From contig NZ_AUGQ01000008.1 in assembly GCF_000422745.1 (NCBI RefSeq), positions 34,775 to 98,774 of the forward strand: 64,000 nucleotides of DNA, written 5' to 3'. How positions within the stretch are numbered: the stretch's first letter is position 1; each line of letters opens with the position of its first letter. The position numbers and the translations under genes were made by a program. This DNA comes from Microbacterium gubbeenense DSM 15944 (GTDB lineage Bacteria > Actinomycetota > Actinomycetes > Actinomycetales > Microbacteriaceae). This document shows, piece by piece, positions 33,321 through 42,371 of the stretch. Under the pieces are notes generated by a model. That model ran no database searches. It saw only the letters and a list, made by a program, of their open reading frames with translations, and had not been told where the DNA came from.

Positions 33321-34280
33321 GTGCCCGCCTCGCCCCGACCGACGATCGTCGACGTCGCGCGTGCGGCGGGCGTGTCGAAGTCGCTCGTCTCCGCGGCCCT
33401 GCGCGGCGAAGCGGGCGTCAGCGCCGCGAGCAGAGAGCGCATCCAGAACGCGGCCGACCGGCTCGGATACCGCACGAACGGATGGGCGCAGCGGCTTGTC
33501 AGCGGTCGCAGCGACCTCGTCGGAGTGCTCCTGACCGACCTGCGCAACGAGTACCACACGGACATCGTCAACGGGATCGAGGATGCCGCGCACGAAGCGG
33601 GCTTCGGCGTGATCCTCAGCCACGGACGGCGGGATCGCACTCTGCTGAGGGGCCGACTGCAGAGCCTGATCGATCTCGGTGTCGACGCGATCATCGCCGT
33701 GACGGGGCATCTCGATGCGACAGATCTCGCCCCCGCTGCCTCGCGCGTGCCGCTCGTGGTCGTCGGTCGCCCCGAATCGGTGCCCGACAATGCCGGCTGG
33801 GTGCGCAACGACGACGAGCGAGGTGCGCGGCTCGCGGTCGCACACCTCCGGGGACTCGGCCACGAGCGCATCGGGTTCGCGTACGGATCTGCTCGCCCCG
33901 CGTCTCGCGCGAGGCGCGACGTCTACCGTTCTCTCGTCGCGGATCCGCGCGAATTCGACGACGTCCGTTCGCTGTTCTCCGACGAATCCGGGCTCACGGC
34001 CGTCTTCGCCGCAAACGATCGCATCGCGGCGAACGTGCTCGGGCACGCGGCCGACCGCGGAATCCGCGTGCCCGAGGGGCTGTCGGTGATCGGTTACGAC
34101 AACACCGAGCTCGCGGGGCTGCTGCGACCCGCGCTGACGAGCGTCGACCAGCCGCGCGGCGCGATGGGCACGGCGGCGATGACTCAAGTGCTCGCCATGC
34201 TCGGCGCGAGCCCGCCCGAGCGATTGATCGTGCCGCCGACGCTGGTCGTGCGGGGCTCGACGGGCGCGGTCCGCGGATAG
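33321..34280 (+). CDS. LacI-family transcriptional regulator of the HAD/ECF operon
   Basis: The 319-residue product has a LacI helix-turn-helix (TIVDVARAAGVSKSLVSAAL, about residues 8-27), a hinge region near SAASRERIQNAADRLGYRTN, and a periplasmic-binding-like effector domain ending VIGYDNTELAGLLRPALTSVDQP. It is slightly short: the region after ARRDVYRSL lacks roughly 20 residues found in most relatives. GTG 33321 is 6 nt after CACACT; a longer upstream frame is rejected as non-LacI. It is divergent from the operon and lies beside two identical palindromes, so auto- and operon regulation are likely. Confidence 0.88.
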   Translation: MPASPRPTIVDVARAAGVSKSLVSAALRGEAGVSAASRERIQNAADRLGYRTNGWAQRLVSGRSDLVGVLLTDLRNEYHTDIVNGIEDAAHEAGFGVILSHGRRDRTLLRGRLQSLIDLGVDAIIAVTGHLDATDLAPAASRVPLVVVGRPESVPDNAGWVRNDDERGARLAVAHLRGLGHERIGFAYGSARPASRARRDVYRSLVADPREFDDVRSLFSDESGLTAVFAANDRIAANVLGHAADRGIRVPEGLSVIGYDNTELAGLLRPALTSVDQPRGAMGTAAMTQVLAMLGASPPERLIVPPTLVVRGSTGAVRG

Positions 34281-34289
34281 ATTGGGGGC

Positions 34290-35969
34290 ATGTCCGACCC
34301 CTGGCGCGAAGCACCGCGCATCGCGATCGGGCGCTCGAGCGAGGGACGGATCGTCGCGGCCGCGCCGGGCGGGGTGAGCCGCACGATCGCTGCGGCGGAG
34401 TTCCCCGCGTGGGTCGCCGCCCGGGAGGCGGAGCGCCCGGTGCGTTGGGTGTGGGCGAGCACGGCCGAGACGTATCCTCAGCTGCTCGCGGCCGGCGTGC
34501 GCGTCGAGCGGTGCCACGACCTGCGGCTGTGCCACGCGATTCTGACCAACGCGGTGCCGGGTGCGGGTCTCGACAGCGACGTCGACTGGACAGCGCCCGA
34601 TGAGGAGCACGCGCCGGCACTGTTCGATCTCGACCGCCCGCGGCGCAACGATCTGGGCGAGGTGCTGCGCGAGCTCGAGCGGCAGGACGCTGCGCTCGGT
34701 GCGGCCGCCGACCCGGGGCCGATGCGCCTGCTGCTCGCCGCCGAGTCGGCGGGCGCGCTCGTAGCGGCCGAGGCACGCACGGCCGGCGTGCCGTGGGACG
34801 GGGCGCATCATGAGGGGATCCTCGACGACGTTCTCGGTGCGCGCGGCCCGGGCGGGGTTCCCGCGAACATGGCGCGGCTGGCCCGCGAGGTGCGGGCGGC
34901 GCTCGAGGATCCGCTGCTGTCGCTCGATTCGCACACGCAGCTGCTGCGATCACTGCGGGCGGCGGGCTTGCAGGTCTCGTCGACGAGCAAGTGGGAGCTG
35001 CAGGAGGTCGACCACCCCGCGATCATGCCGCTGCTCGAATATAAGCGCCTCGCGCGGTTGCTCACGGCGAACGGATGGGCCTGGCTCGACACCTGGGTGC
35101 ACGGCGGCAGATTCCGACCCGTCTATGTGCCGGGGGGTGTCGTGACGGGGCGCTGGGCGGCCGCGGGCGGCGGCGCCCTGCAGATCCCGCGACAGCTCCG
35201 CGGGGCGCTCCGCGCGGATCCGGGGTGGGTGATCGTCGATGCCGACGTCGCGCAGCTCGAGCCGCGCGTGCTCGCGGCGATGGCTCGCGACGAGCGCATG
35301 GCGAAGGCCGCCTACGGACGGGATCTGTACGACGGCGTCGTCGCGAGCGGTGCGATCCCGACGCGCGCCGAGGCGAAGGTCGCGATGCTCGGGGCGATGT
35401 ACGGCGCGACGACAGGTGACTCCGGGCGCCTCGTGCCGCGCCTGCGCCGCGCGTTTCCGCGGGCGATGGGCCTTGTCGACGGTGCGGCGAAGACGGGCGA
35501 AGTCGGCGGATCCGTGTCGACCTGGCTCGGGCGCACCTCGCCCGCACTCGACGACGCGGCCCGACGGATCCAGTCGCGCGCGCTCGCCGCGGACGCGACC
35601 GCGGCGGACGAGCAGCGGGCTCAGCGCTCGGCGCGCGACCACGGCAGGTTCACCCGCAACTTCGTCGTGCAGGGCACCGCCGCCGAATGGGCGCTCGCAT
35701 GGCTGGCCGACCTGCGGCTGCGGCTCGCGCGGCTTCCCGCGATCGATCCGCGGAGCGCCGCGCATGCGTCGGGCCCCGTGTTCGGGCGCCGCGCCCACAT
35801 CGCATTCTTCCTGCACGACGAGGTGATCGTGCACGCGCCCGAGGAGCAGGCGGAGATGGTGGCGACCGCGCTGAAGGAGTCCGCGGCGGCCGCAGGACGG
35901 CTGCTGTTCGGGTCGTTCCCCATCGACTTCCCGCTCGATGTGACCACCGGGAACAGCGCGGCGAAGTAG
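34290..35969 (+). CDS. Family-A DNA polymerase (PolI-like, reduced exonuclease domain)
   Basis: The 559-residue protein has the polymerase core of family A: motif [17 protein letters not shown] with the metal-binding Asp, motif B around [17 protein letters not shown] with the nucleotide-binding Lys and Tyr, and motif [12 protein letters not shown] with the second metal-binding Asp. The N-terminal 180 residues occupy the place of a 3'-5' exonuclease but show no clear DnaQ-like carboxylate motifs. Actinobacterial relatives are often annotated as bifunctional 3'-5' exonuclease/DNA polymerase. It is shorter than PolI and lacks the 5' nuclease. ATG 34290 is 6 nt after TAGATT. Confidence 0.88.
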   Translation: MSDPWREAPRIAIGRSSEGRIVAAAPGGVSRTIAAAEFPAWVAAREAERPVRWVWASTAETYPQLLAAGVRVERCHDLRLCHAILTNAVPGAGLDSDVDWTAPDEEHAPALFDLDRPRRNDLGEVLRELERQDAALGAAADPGPMRLLLAAESAGALVAAEARTAGVPWDGAHHEGILDDVLGARGPGGVPANMARLAREVRAALEDPLLSLDSHTQLLRSLRAAGLQVSSTSKWELQEVDHPAIMPLLEYKRLARLLTANGWAWLDTWVHGGRFRPVYVPGGVVTGRWAAAGGGALQIPRQLRGALRADPGWVIVDADVAQLEPRVLAAMARDERMAKAAYGRDLYDGVVASGAIPTRAEAKVAMLGAMYGATTGDSGRLVPRLRRAFPRAMGLVDGAAKTGEVGGSVSTWLGRTSPALDDAARRIQSRALAADATAADEQRAQRSARDHGRFTRNFVVQGTAAEWALAWLADLRLRLARLPAIDPRSAAHASGPVFGRRAHIAFFLHDEVIVHAPEEQAEMVATALKESAAAAGRLLFGSFPIDFPLDVTTGNSAAK

Positions 35970-35971
35970 TC

Positions 35972-35990
35972 GTTGGCATAAGTTGCCAAC
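35972..35990. promoter_or_regulatory. Palindromic operator upstream of parD
   Basis: GTTGGCA and TGCCAAC flank a 5 bp centre, giving a perfect inverted repeat of 7 bp arms. It ends 5 bp before TACCGT (35996-36001), the -10 hexamer that lies 6 nt before the parD ATG, so it covers the -35 region. Type II antitoxins of the ParD class usually repress their own promoter from such a site. Confidence 0.55.
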
Positions 35991-36007
35991 GGGAGTACCG
36001 TGGAGAT

Positions 36008-36277
36008 ATGCCTACGCGAAATGTCGTACTCACCGAACACCAGCAGGGGTTCGTCGACGCGCTCGTTGCATCCGGCCGATACCAGAACGCGAGCGAGGCG
36101 ATGCGCGAGGGCGTGCGTCTGCTCGAAGAGCGCGAGCTCGACTACCGCGGCAGACTCAAGCAGCTCACCGACGCGGTCGAGGTCGGTCTCGCCGATATCG
36201 ACGCCGGCCGCTACGCAGAGCTGTCGGCCGATGAGGTCGGTGACTTCATCCGCGGACTCACTGACCGAGCAGCATGA
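36008..36277 (+). CDS. parD: ParD-family type II antitoxin
   Basis: The 89-residue product has the ribbon-helix-helix N-terminus of ParD ([20 protein letters not shown] then [18 protein letters not shown], about residues 4-45) and a C-terminal acidic tail that would wrap the toxin ([19 protein letters not shown]). It would bind and neutralise ParE and repress its own promoter. ATG 36008 follows TACCGT by 6 nt and a palindrome covers the -35. It overlaps the toxin reading frame by 4 bp. The toxin partner appears broken. Confidence 0.88.
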   Translation: MPTRNVVLTEHQQGFVDALVASGRYQNASEAMREGVRLLEERELDYRGRLKQLTDAVEVGLADIDAGRYAELSADEVGDFIRGLTDRAA

Positions 36278-36603
36278 CATAGGCCCTCCGCATAACGGCC
36301 ACAGCTGCGAAGGACATCGCTCAGGCCGTGACGCGCAGCCGGGCCGACTTCGGGAAAGAGGCCGCGCGTCGGTACGAGTCGCTGATCACTGAGACGCTGA
36401 TCAATATCGCATCGGCGCCGCACGGCGCCGGGTCTCACACGGTCTCTGCGATTCGACGCGGCCTCCTCATCCGTCATCTCGCTTCGTCCAACCGATCGCG
36501 CGTAAAACACCCGCGCCACATCGTGGCGTACCTCTTAGAGAATGACGCCGTCCACATCCTTCGTGTGCTCCACGAATCGATGGATCTCCCGCGGCACCTG
36601 TAA
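36274..36603 (+). pseudogene. parE: ParE-type toxin with nonsense codon 3
   Basis: ATG 36274 overlaps the parD stop (ATGA), the standard coupling. Its third codon is TAG (36280-36282), after which the same frame runs on uninterrupted to the stop at 36603: ALRITATAAKDIAQAVTRSR, then FGKEAARRYESLI and the typical RHLASSNRSRVKHPRHIVAY and VHILRVLHESMD. With a Tyr at codon 3 it would be a normal 109-residue RelE/ParE toxin. Translation could restart at GTG 36328 (91 residues), but that would lose the first helix. I call it an inactivated toxin, as expected if the antitoxin is kept for another role or is also decaying. Confidence 0.75.
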
Positions 36604-36646
36604 CGCAGCACGCTCGAATGTCTGAGGTTCGCGGCAGGATGGATTC

Positions 36647-39600
36647 GTGGACATCTTGGAGAGCTTCAGCGAACCGACCGCGGCGTGGTTCCGCGGGGCG
36701 TTCGCGCGGCCGACCGACGCGCAGACCGGCGCGTGGGCGGCGATCTCCGCGGGGCGGCATGCGCTCGTCGTGGCGCCGACCGGCTCCGGTAAGACGCTCT
36801 CCGCTTTCCTCTGGGCGCTCGATCGGGTGTTCCGCGAGGATCGCGCGGCCGAGACCCTGCCCGGTTTCGAGGGCCGCACCCAGAAGCGCACGAAGCGGCG
36901 CACGAAGATCCTCTACATCTCGCCGCTGAAGGCGCTCGGCGTCGACGTCGAGCGCAACCTGCAGTCGCCGCTCGTCGGCATCACGCAGGCGGCGAAGCGG
37001 CTCGGGGTCGATCCGCCCGAGGTGTCGGTCGGCGTCCGGTCGGGCGACACTCCCCCGCGCGACCGGCAGCGCATGCTGCGCAATCCGCCCGACATCCTGA
37101 TCACGACGCCCGAGTCGCTGTTCCTCATGCTCACCTCGAGCGCGCGCGACACCCTGCGCGAGGTGCACACCGTCATCGTCGACGAGGTGCACGCGGTCGC
37201 CTCGTCGAAGCGCGGCGCGCACCTCGCGGTCTCCCTCGAGCGGCTCGACGACCTGCTCGAGAGGCCCGCGCAGCGCATCGGGCTGTCGGCGACCGTGCGG
37301 CCGATCGACGCGGTCGCGGGCTTTCTCGGCGGGTCCGCGCCGGTCGAGATCGTCGCCCCGCGCGCGTCGAAGACGTTCGAGCTCGCCGTGCGCGTGCCGG
37401 TCGACGACATGACCGACCCGCCGCCCGCCGGGGCGCGGGAGGCGTCGCACCGCGCGGATCTCTCGGGCGCGAGCTCCGGAGATCCGATGGCGCCCGCCGA
37501 CGACCGGTTCTGGGAGGGCACGCCCGGCACGGGCGAGACGATGCCCGAGGCGACGAACGGGGAGGTCACGGGGTCCATCTGGCCGCACGTCGAGGAGGCG
37601 ATCGTCGACCGCGTGCTCGAGAACTCCTCGACGATCGTGTTCGCCAACTCGCGCCGCCTCGCCGAGCGGCTGACGGGGCGGCTCAACGAGATCTACGCCG
37701 ACCGCCTCGGCCTCGAGGCGCCGCCGCCCGCCCAGGCCGCGGCGATGCCGGCGCAGTCCGGGCAGACGGCGGGCGTCGCACCGGTGCTCGCGAAGGCGCA
37801 CCACGGATCCGTGTCGAAGGATCAGCGCGCGATCGTCGAGGAGGAGCTGAAGTCGGGCGCCCTGCGCTGCGTCGTCGCGACGAGCAGCCTCGAGCTCGGC
37901 ATCGACATGGGCGCGGTCGACCTCGTGATCCAGGTCGAGTCGCCCCCGAGCGCCGCGAGCGGCCTGCAGCGCGTGGGGCGCGCGGGCCACCAGGTGGGCG
38001 AGATCAGCCGAGCGGATCTCTTCCCTAAGCACCGCGGCGACCTCCTGCACACGGCGATCGTGACCGAACGCATGCTGTCGGGCGCGATCGAGGCGATCGC
38101 GGTGCCGCAGAATCCTCTCGACATCCTCGCCCAGCAGACGGTCGCCGCCTCGGCGCTCGATTCGGTCGACGTGGAGGGCTGGTTCGAGTCGGTGCGTCGC
38201 AGCGCGCCGTTCCGCTCGCTACCGCGCAGCGCGTTCGAGGCGACGCTCGACCTGCTCGCCGGGCGATATCCGTCCGACGAATTCGCCGAGCTGCGCCCGC
38301 GCATCGTGTGGGATCGCGATCGCGGCGTGTTCGAGGGCCGCCCCGGCGCGCAGCGTCTGGCGGTCACCAGCGGCGGCACGATCCCGGATCGCGGCCTGTT
38401 CGGCGTCTTCATCGCGGGCGAGACGCGCAACGCGCGAGTCGGCGAGCTCGATGAAGAGATGGTCTACGAGTCGCGCGTGAACGACGTCTTCACCCTCGGC
38501 ACGACGAGCTGGCGCATCGTCGAGATCACGCACGACCGGGTCAACGTGCTGCCCGCGTTCGGGCAGCCGGGGCGGGTGCCGTTCTGGACGGGCGACAGCC
38601 TCGGCCGCCCGGCCGAGCTCGGCGAGGCGCTCGGGAAGTTCACCCGCGAGGTCGCCGCGGCGCAGCCCGCGACCGCGCACCACCGCCTGCGCGAAGCCGG
38701 CCTCGACGACAGCGCCCGCACCAACCTGCTCGCGCACCTCGAAGAGCAGCTCGCGGCCACCGGCGCGCTGCCGACCGATATTGTGCTCAACGTCGAGCGC
38801 GGACGTGACGAGGTCGGCGACTGGCGCATCATCCTGCACTCCCCCTACGGAATGCACGTGCACGCACCATGGGCGCTCGCCGTGAACGCGCGTATACGGG
38901 AGCGACTCGGCGTCGACGGATCCGCGGTCGCGAGCGACGACGGCATCATCGCGCGCATCCCCGACGCCGAGGCCGATCCGCCGGGCGCCGAGCTGTTCGT
39001 CTTCGATCCCGACGAGCTCGAGCAGATCGTCACCGATGAGGTCGGCGGATCCGCGCTGTTCGCCTCGCGCTTCCGCGAGTGCGCGGCCCGGTCGCTGCTC
39101 ATGCCCAGGCTTCGGCCCGGCACGCGCATGCCGCTGTGGCAGCAGCGGCAGCGCTCGGCGGCGCTGCTCGAGGTCGCGCGCGGCCACCCGACGTTCCCCG
39201 TGATCCTCGAGACCCTGCGCGAGGTGCTGCAGGACGTGTACGACCTGCCATCGCTCGTTCGGCTCGCGCGCGGCATCGGCGAGCGGCGGATCCGCCTGGT
39301 GGAGTCCGAGCCCGCGCAGCCGTCGCCGTTCGCGCGCGACCTGCTGTTCGGCTACATCGGCGCGTTCATGTATGAGGGCGATTCGCCGCTCGGCGAGCGC
39401 AGGGCGGCGGCTCTGTCGGTCGATCCGGCGCTGCTCGGCGAGCTACTCGGCCGCGTCGAGATGCGCGAGCTGCTCGACCCCGACATCGTCGTGCGGTACG
39501 AACTCGAAGTTCAGCGGCTCGCGGCCGACCGCCGCGTCAGGGGCATCGAGGGCGTCGCCGACCTGTTGCGGCTGCTCGGGCCGCTGACCGCGCAGGAGGT

Positions 39601-41500
39601 GGCTGAGCGGCTCGAAGCAGGGACGACGGCGCACCCGAATGAGCCGCGTGACGGCGACCGTCACCCGCGTGACGGCACGGCGTCAGCTAGCCCGGCGGAG
39701 CCCACCGCGTCAACGAACCCGGCGAACGATCCGCATACCGTCCCCGACGACACCACGCCCGACCACGCCGACATCCCGGAAGCGACCGCGCACCTCGACG
39801 AGCTCGTGCGCAGCAAGCGCGCGATCCGCGTCAGCATCGCCGGCGACGACCGGTACGCGGCCATCGAAGACGCCGGTCGGCTGCGCGACGCCCTCGGCAC
39901 GGCCCTTCCCGTCGGCGTGCCGGTCGCATTCACGGAACCGCTGGCCGATCCACTTGGCGACCTCGTCAGCCGCTACGCGCGCACGCACGGCCCCTTCACC
40001 GTCACCGATCTGGCCGCCCGGCTCGGCGTCGGCGCCGCCGTCGCCCGGCACGCGCTCCACCGGCTCGAGGCCAGCGGGCGCGCGGTCAGCGGGTTCTTCC
40101 TGCCCGAGGGATCCGCGGCATCGCTGACGGAAGAGCCCGAGTGGTGCGACGCCGAGGGCCTCCGGCGCATCCGCATGCGCTCGCTCGCGGCGCTGCGCGG
40201 ATCCATCGAGCCGGTCGAGCCCGCCGCCTACGCGCGGTTCCTGCCCGCGTGGCACCACATGGACCGCCCGCTCGAGGGCGTCGACGGCGTGCTGCAGGTC
40301 GTCGAGCAGCTCGCGGGCGTGCCGATCCCCGCGAGCGCGTGGGAATCGCTCGTCCTGCCGAGCCGGGTCGCCGGGTACTCCTCGGCGATGCTCGACGAGC
40401 TCACCGCCGCCGGCGAGGTGGTCTGGTCGGGCCACGGTCAGATCGCCGGCCGAGACGGCTGGATCGCGCTGCATCCGCGCGACGCTGTGCCCCTCACGCT
40501 CGCGCGGGAGGACGCCGCGCCGGCCGATGCGCTCGAGGAGCGCGTCGCGAGCGTGCTCTCCCCCGGCGGCGCATTCTTCGCCGCGCAGATCGCCGACATG
40601 GTGCGCGCGCAGCTCACCGCGGCCGGGGCCGCCGAGGTGTCCGAGACGTCGGTGACCGAGGCCCTCTGGCGCCTCGTGTGGTCGAGCCGCGCGACGAACG
40701 ACACGTTCGCACCCGTGCGCACGCTGCTGGCCGGCGGATCCCAGAGCCACAAGACGACCCGCCGCGCACCGCGCACGCGCACCTTCCGCGGCATGAGCAT
40801 GTCCCGGCCCGCGGCGCCCCGCAACCCCGCGGCGGGCGGGCGCTGGTCGCTGCTCCCGGCTCCCGACGCCGACGACACGGCGCGGGCCGCGGCGCACGCG
40901 TCCCTGATGCTCGACCGGTACGGCGTCGTCACCCGCGGATCCGTGCAGACCGAGGGCGCGCCCGGCGGGTTCGCGCAGGTCTACCGCACGCTCGCGACGT
41001 TCGAGGAGGCCGGGCACTGCCGCCGCGGCTACCTCATCGAGAAGCTCGGCGCCGCGCAGTTCGCCGCGTCGACGACGGTCGACCGGCTGCGCACGTTCGC
41101 GGCGGTCGCGGATCCGGCACCGCTCGCGCCGCGCGTGCTCGCGGCGACGGATCCGGCAAACCCCTATGGCGCCGCCCTCGCGTGGCCCGCGCTCGACGAG
41201 GTCACCCACCGGCCGGGGCGCAAGGCGGGGGCGCTCGTCGTGATCATCGACGGGGAGCTCGTGCTGTACCTCGAGCGGGGCGGCCGCACGGTGCTGGCAT
41301 TCACCGCCGACGACGCCGTGCTCGAGGCGGCAGCCCGGGGCCTCGCGACCGAAGCTCGCGCCCGCGCGCTCGAGACCCTCACGGTCGAGAAGGTCAACGG
41401 TGTCGGCACGTACTCCGCACCGCTCGCCCGCCACCTCCGCGCCGCCGGGTTCGTCGAGGCGACCAAGGGGCTGTCCCTGCGCCGGGAGATGCGGCGATGA
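36647..41500 (+). CDS. lhr: Lhr-type superfamily 2 ATP-dependent helicase
   Basis: The 1617-residue protein is a full-length Lhr helicase. The helicase core holds Walker A APTGSGKT (residues 43-50), motif Ib TTPESLFLML, the DEVH box at D179-H182 and SAT in GLSATVRP; motifs V and VI read SSLELGIDMGAVDLV and QRVGRAGH. A Lhr-core domain and a long C-terminal extension follow. Two low-complexity inserts (around residues 250-305 and 985-1045) are rich in Pro, Asp, Thr and Ala. Lhr unwinds forked or RNA-DNA substrates in repair and is induced by crosslinking agents in mycobacteria. The next gene is nei2, a common pairing. GTG 36647 is 6 nt after CAGGAT. Confidence 0.95.
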   Translation: MDILESFSEPTAAWFRGAFARPTDAQTGAWAAISAGRHALVVAPTGSGKTLSAFLWALDRVFREDRAAETLPGFEGRTQKRTKRRTKILYISPLKALGVDVERNLQSPLVGITQAAKRLGVDPPEVSVGVRSGDTPPRDRQRMLRNPPDILITTPESLFLMLTSSARDTLREVHTVIVDEVHAVASSKRGAHLAVSLERLDDLLERPAQRIGLSATVRPIDAVAGFLGGSAPVEIVAPRASKTFELAVRVPVDDMTDPPPAGAREASHRADLSGASSGDPMAPADDRFWEGTPGTGETMPEATNGEVTGSIWPHVEEAIVDRVLENSSTIVFANSRRLAERLTGRLNEIYADRLGLEAPPPAQAAAMPAQSGQTAGVAPVLAKAHHGSVSKDQRAIVEEELKSGALRCVVATSSLELGIDMGAVDLVIQVESPPSAASGLQRVGRAGHQVGEISRADLFPKHRGDLLHTAIVTERMLSGAIEAIAVPQNPLDILAQQTVAASALDSVDVEGWFESVRRSAPFRSLPRSAFEATLDLLAGRYPSDEFAELRPRIVWDRDRGVFEGRPGAQRLAVTSGGTIPDRGLFGVFIAGETRNARVGELDEEMVYESRVNDVFTLGTTSWRIVEITHDRVNVLPAFGQPGRVPFWTGDSLGRPAELGEALGKFTREVAAAQPATAHHRLREAGLDDSARTNLLAHLEEQLAATGALPTDIVLNVERGRDEVGDWRIILHSPYGMHVHAPWALAVNARIRERLGVDGSAVASDDGIIARIPDAEADPPGAELFVFDPDELEQIVTDEVGGSALFASRFRECAARSLLMPRLRPGTRMPLWQQRQRSAALLEVARGHPTFPVILETLREVLQDVYDLPSLVRLARGIGERRIRLVESEPAQPSPFARDLLFGYIGAFMYEGDSPLGERRAAALSVDPALLGELLGRVEMRELLDPDIVVRYELEVQRLAADRRVRGIEGVADLLRLLGPLTAQEVAERLEAGTTAHPNEPRDGDRHPRDGTASASPAEPTASTNPANDPHTVPDDTTPDHADIPEATAHLDELVRSKRAIRVSIAGDDRYAAIEDAGRLRDALGTALPVGVPVAFTEPLADPLGDLVSRYARTHGPFTVTDLAARLGVGAAVARHALHRLEASGRAVSGFFLPEGSAASLTEEPEWCDAEGLRRIRMRSLAALRGSIEPVEPAAYARFLPAWHHMDRPLEGVDGVLQVVEQLAGVPIPASAWESLVLPSRVAGYSSAMLDELTAAGEVVWSGHGQIAGRDGWIALHPRDAVPLTLAREDAAPADALEERVASVLSPGGAFFAAQIADMVRAQLTAAGAAEVSETSVTEALWRLVWSSRATNDTFAPVRTLLAGGSQSHKTTRRAPRTRTFRGMSMSRPAAPRNPAAGGRWSLLPAPDADDTARAAAHASLMLDRYGVVTRGSVQTEGAPGGFAQVYRTLATFEEAGHCRRGYLIEKLGAAQFAASTTVDRLRTFAAVADPAPLAPRVLAATDPANPYGAALAWPALDEVTHRPGRKAGALVVIIDGELVLYLERGGRTVLAFTADDAVLEAAARGLATEARARALETLTVEKVNGVGTYSAPLARHLRAAGFVEATKGLSLRREMRR

Positions 41501-41514
41501 CCGTTCGCCGAGGA

Positions 41515-41579
41515 CCTGAGATTTCGGCGGCCGCCGGCCGAATCGGCCGAAATCGTCAGGCGCTCGCCGAAATCTCAGG
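41515..41579. repeat. Perfect inverted repeat between lhr and nei2 (C)
   Basis: CCTGAGATTTCGGCG (41515-41529) and CGCCGAAATCTCAGG (41565-41579) are exact reverse complements, with a second palindrome CCGGCCGAATCGGCCG-like sequence in the loop. It fills the gap between two genes that should be expressed together. I see no second copy in the window. Confidence 0.7.
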
Positions 41580-41603
41580 CGCTCGGCAAAGCGGGGCCGG
41601 CTG

Positions 41604-42368
41604 ATGCCCGAGGGAGACACCGCCCACCGCACCGCGCGCCGGCTCAACGAGGTGCTCGCCGGCCAGGTCCTCACCACCTTCGATCTCCGGGTTCCGAAGG
41701 CCGCGACGGCGGACCTCACCGGTCAGTGCGTCGACAGCGTGCGCGCTGTGGGCAAGCACATCCTGCACCGCATCGGCGAAGTCACCCTCCACACGCACCT
41801 CAAGATGGAGGGCGAGTGGCACGCGTATCCCCCCGGCGAGCGCTGGCGCCGCCCGGGTTTCCAGGCCCGCGCCGTGCTCGCGTCCGCCGACTGGCAGACG
41901 GTCGGATTCGACCTCGGCGTCGTCGAGCTGCTGCGCGACGAGCAGAACGCGATCGGTCATCTGGGCCCTGATCCGCTCGGCCCCGCCTGGGACCCGAGCG
42001 AGGCGATCGCGCGCCTCGAGCGGGATCCGCGCCCCGCGCACACCGCGCTGCTCGACCAGCGCAACGTCGCCGGGTTCGGCAACGTGTACGCGAACGAGCT
42101 GCTGTTCCTGCGCGGCATAGATCCGGCAGCGCCCCTTCACGACTTTCCGCAGCTCGTGGAACTCGGCGCCCGCGCGATCCGCAGCAACCTCACGCGTCCG
42201 GTGCGCACCTTCACCGGCGACGGCCGCCGCGGCCGCAATCACTGGGTCTACGGCCGCGCCGGCCTGCCCTGTCGCCGGTGCGGAACAGTGATTCTCGAAA
42301 CATCACTCGGCGCCGCACCCGGCCGCGACAGGCGGGTATTCTGGTGCCCGACCTGTCAGCCGGCCTGA
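41604..42368 (+). CDS. Nei2-type endonuclease VIII / DNA glycosylase
   Basis: The 254-residue protein is an Fpg/Nei-family base-excision enzyme. The processed N-terminus PEGDT supplies the catalytic Pro2 and Glu3. HTHLKMEGEW holds the beta-hairpin lysine region, RNVAGFGNVYANELLFLRGI is the helix-two-turn-helix, and the C-terminal zinc finger has CRRCG and WCPTC. It removes oxidised bases and cuts at abasic sites. Nei-type enzymes can also unhook interstrand crosslinks, which fits the neighbouring Lhr helicase and the AlkX-like glycosylase. Confidence 0.93.
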   Translation: MPEGDTAHRTARRLNEVLAGQVLTTFDLRVPKAATADLTGQCVDSVRAVGKHILHRIGEVTLHTHLKMEGEWHAYPPGERWRRPGFQARAVLASADWQTVGFDLGVVELLRDEQNAIGHLGPDPLGPAWDPSEAIARLERDPRPAHTALLDQRNVAGFGNVYANELLFLRGIDPAAPLHDFPQLVELGARAIRSNLTRPVRTFTGDGRRGRNHWVYGRAGLPCRRCGTVILETSLGAAPGRDRRVFWCPTCQPA

Positions 42369-42371
42369 CCC

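Noticed and set aside
38949..41719. Minus-strand frame of 669 codons and others across lhr
   Set aside because: Antisense shadows; the Lhr helicase motifs on the plus strand are continuous over the whole region.
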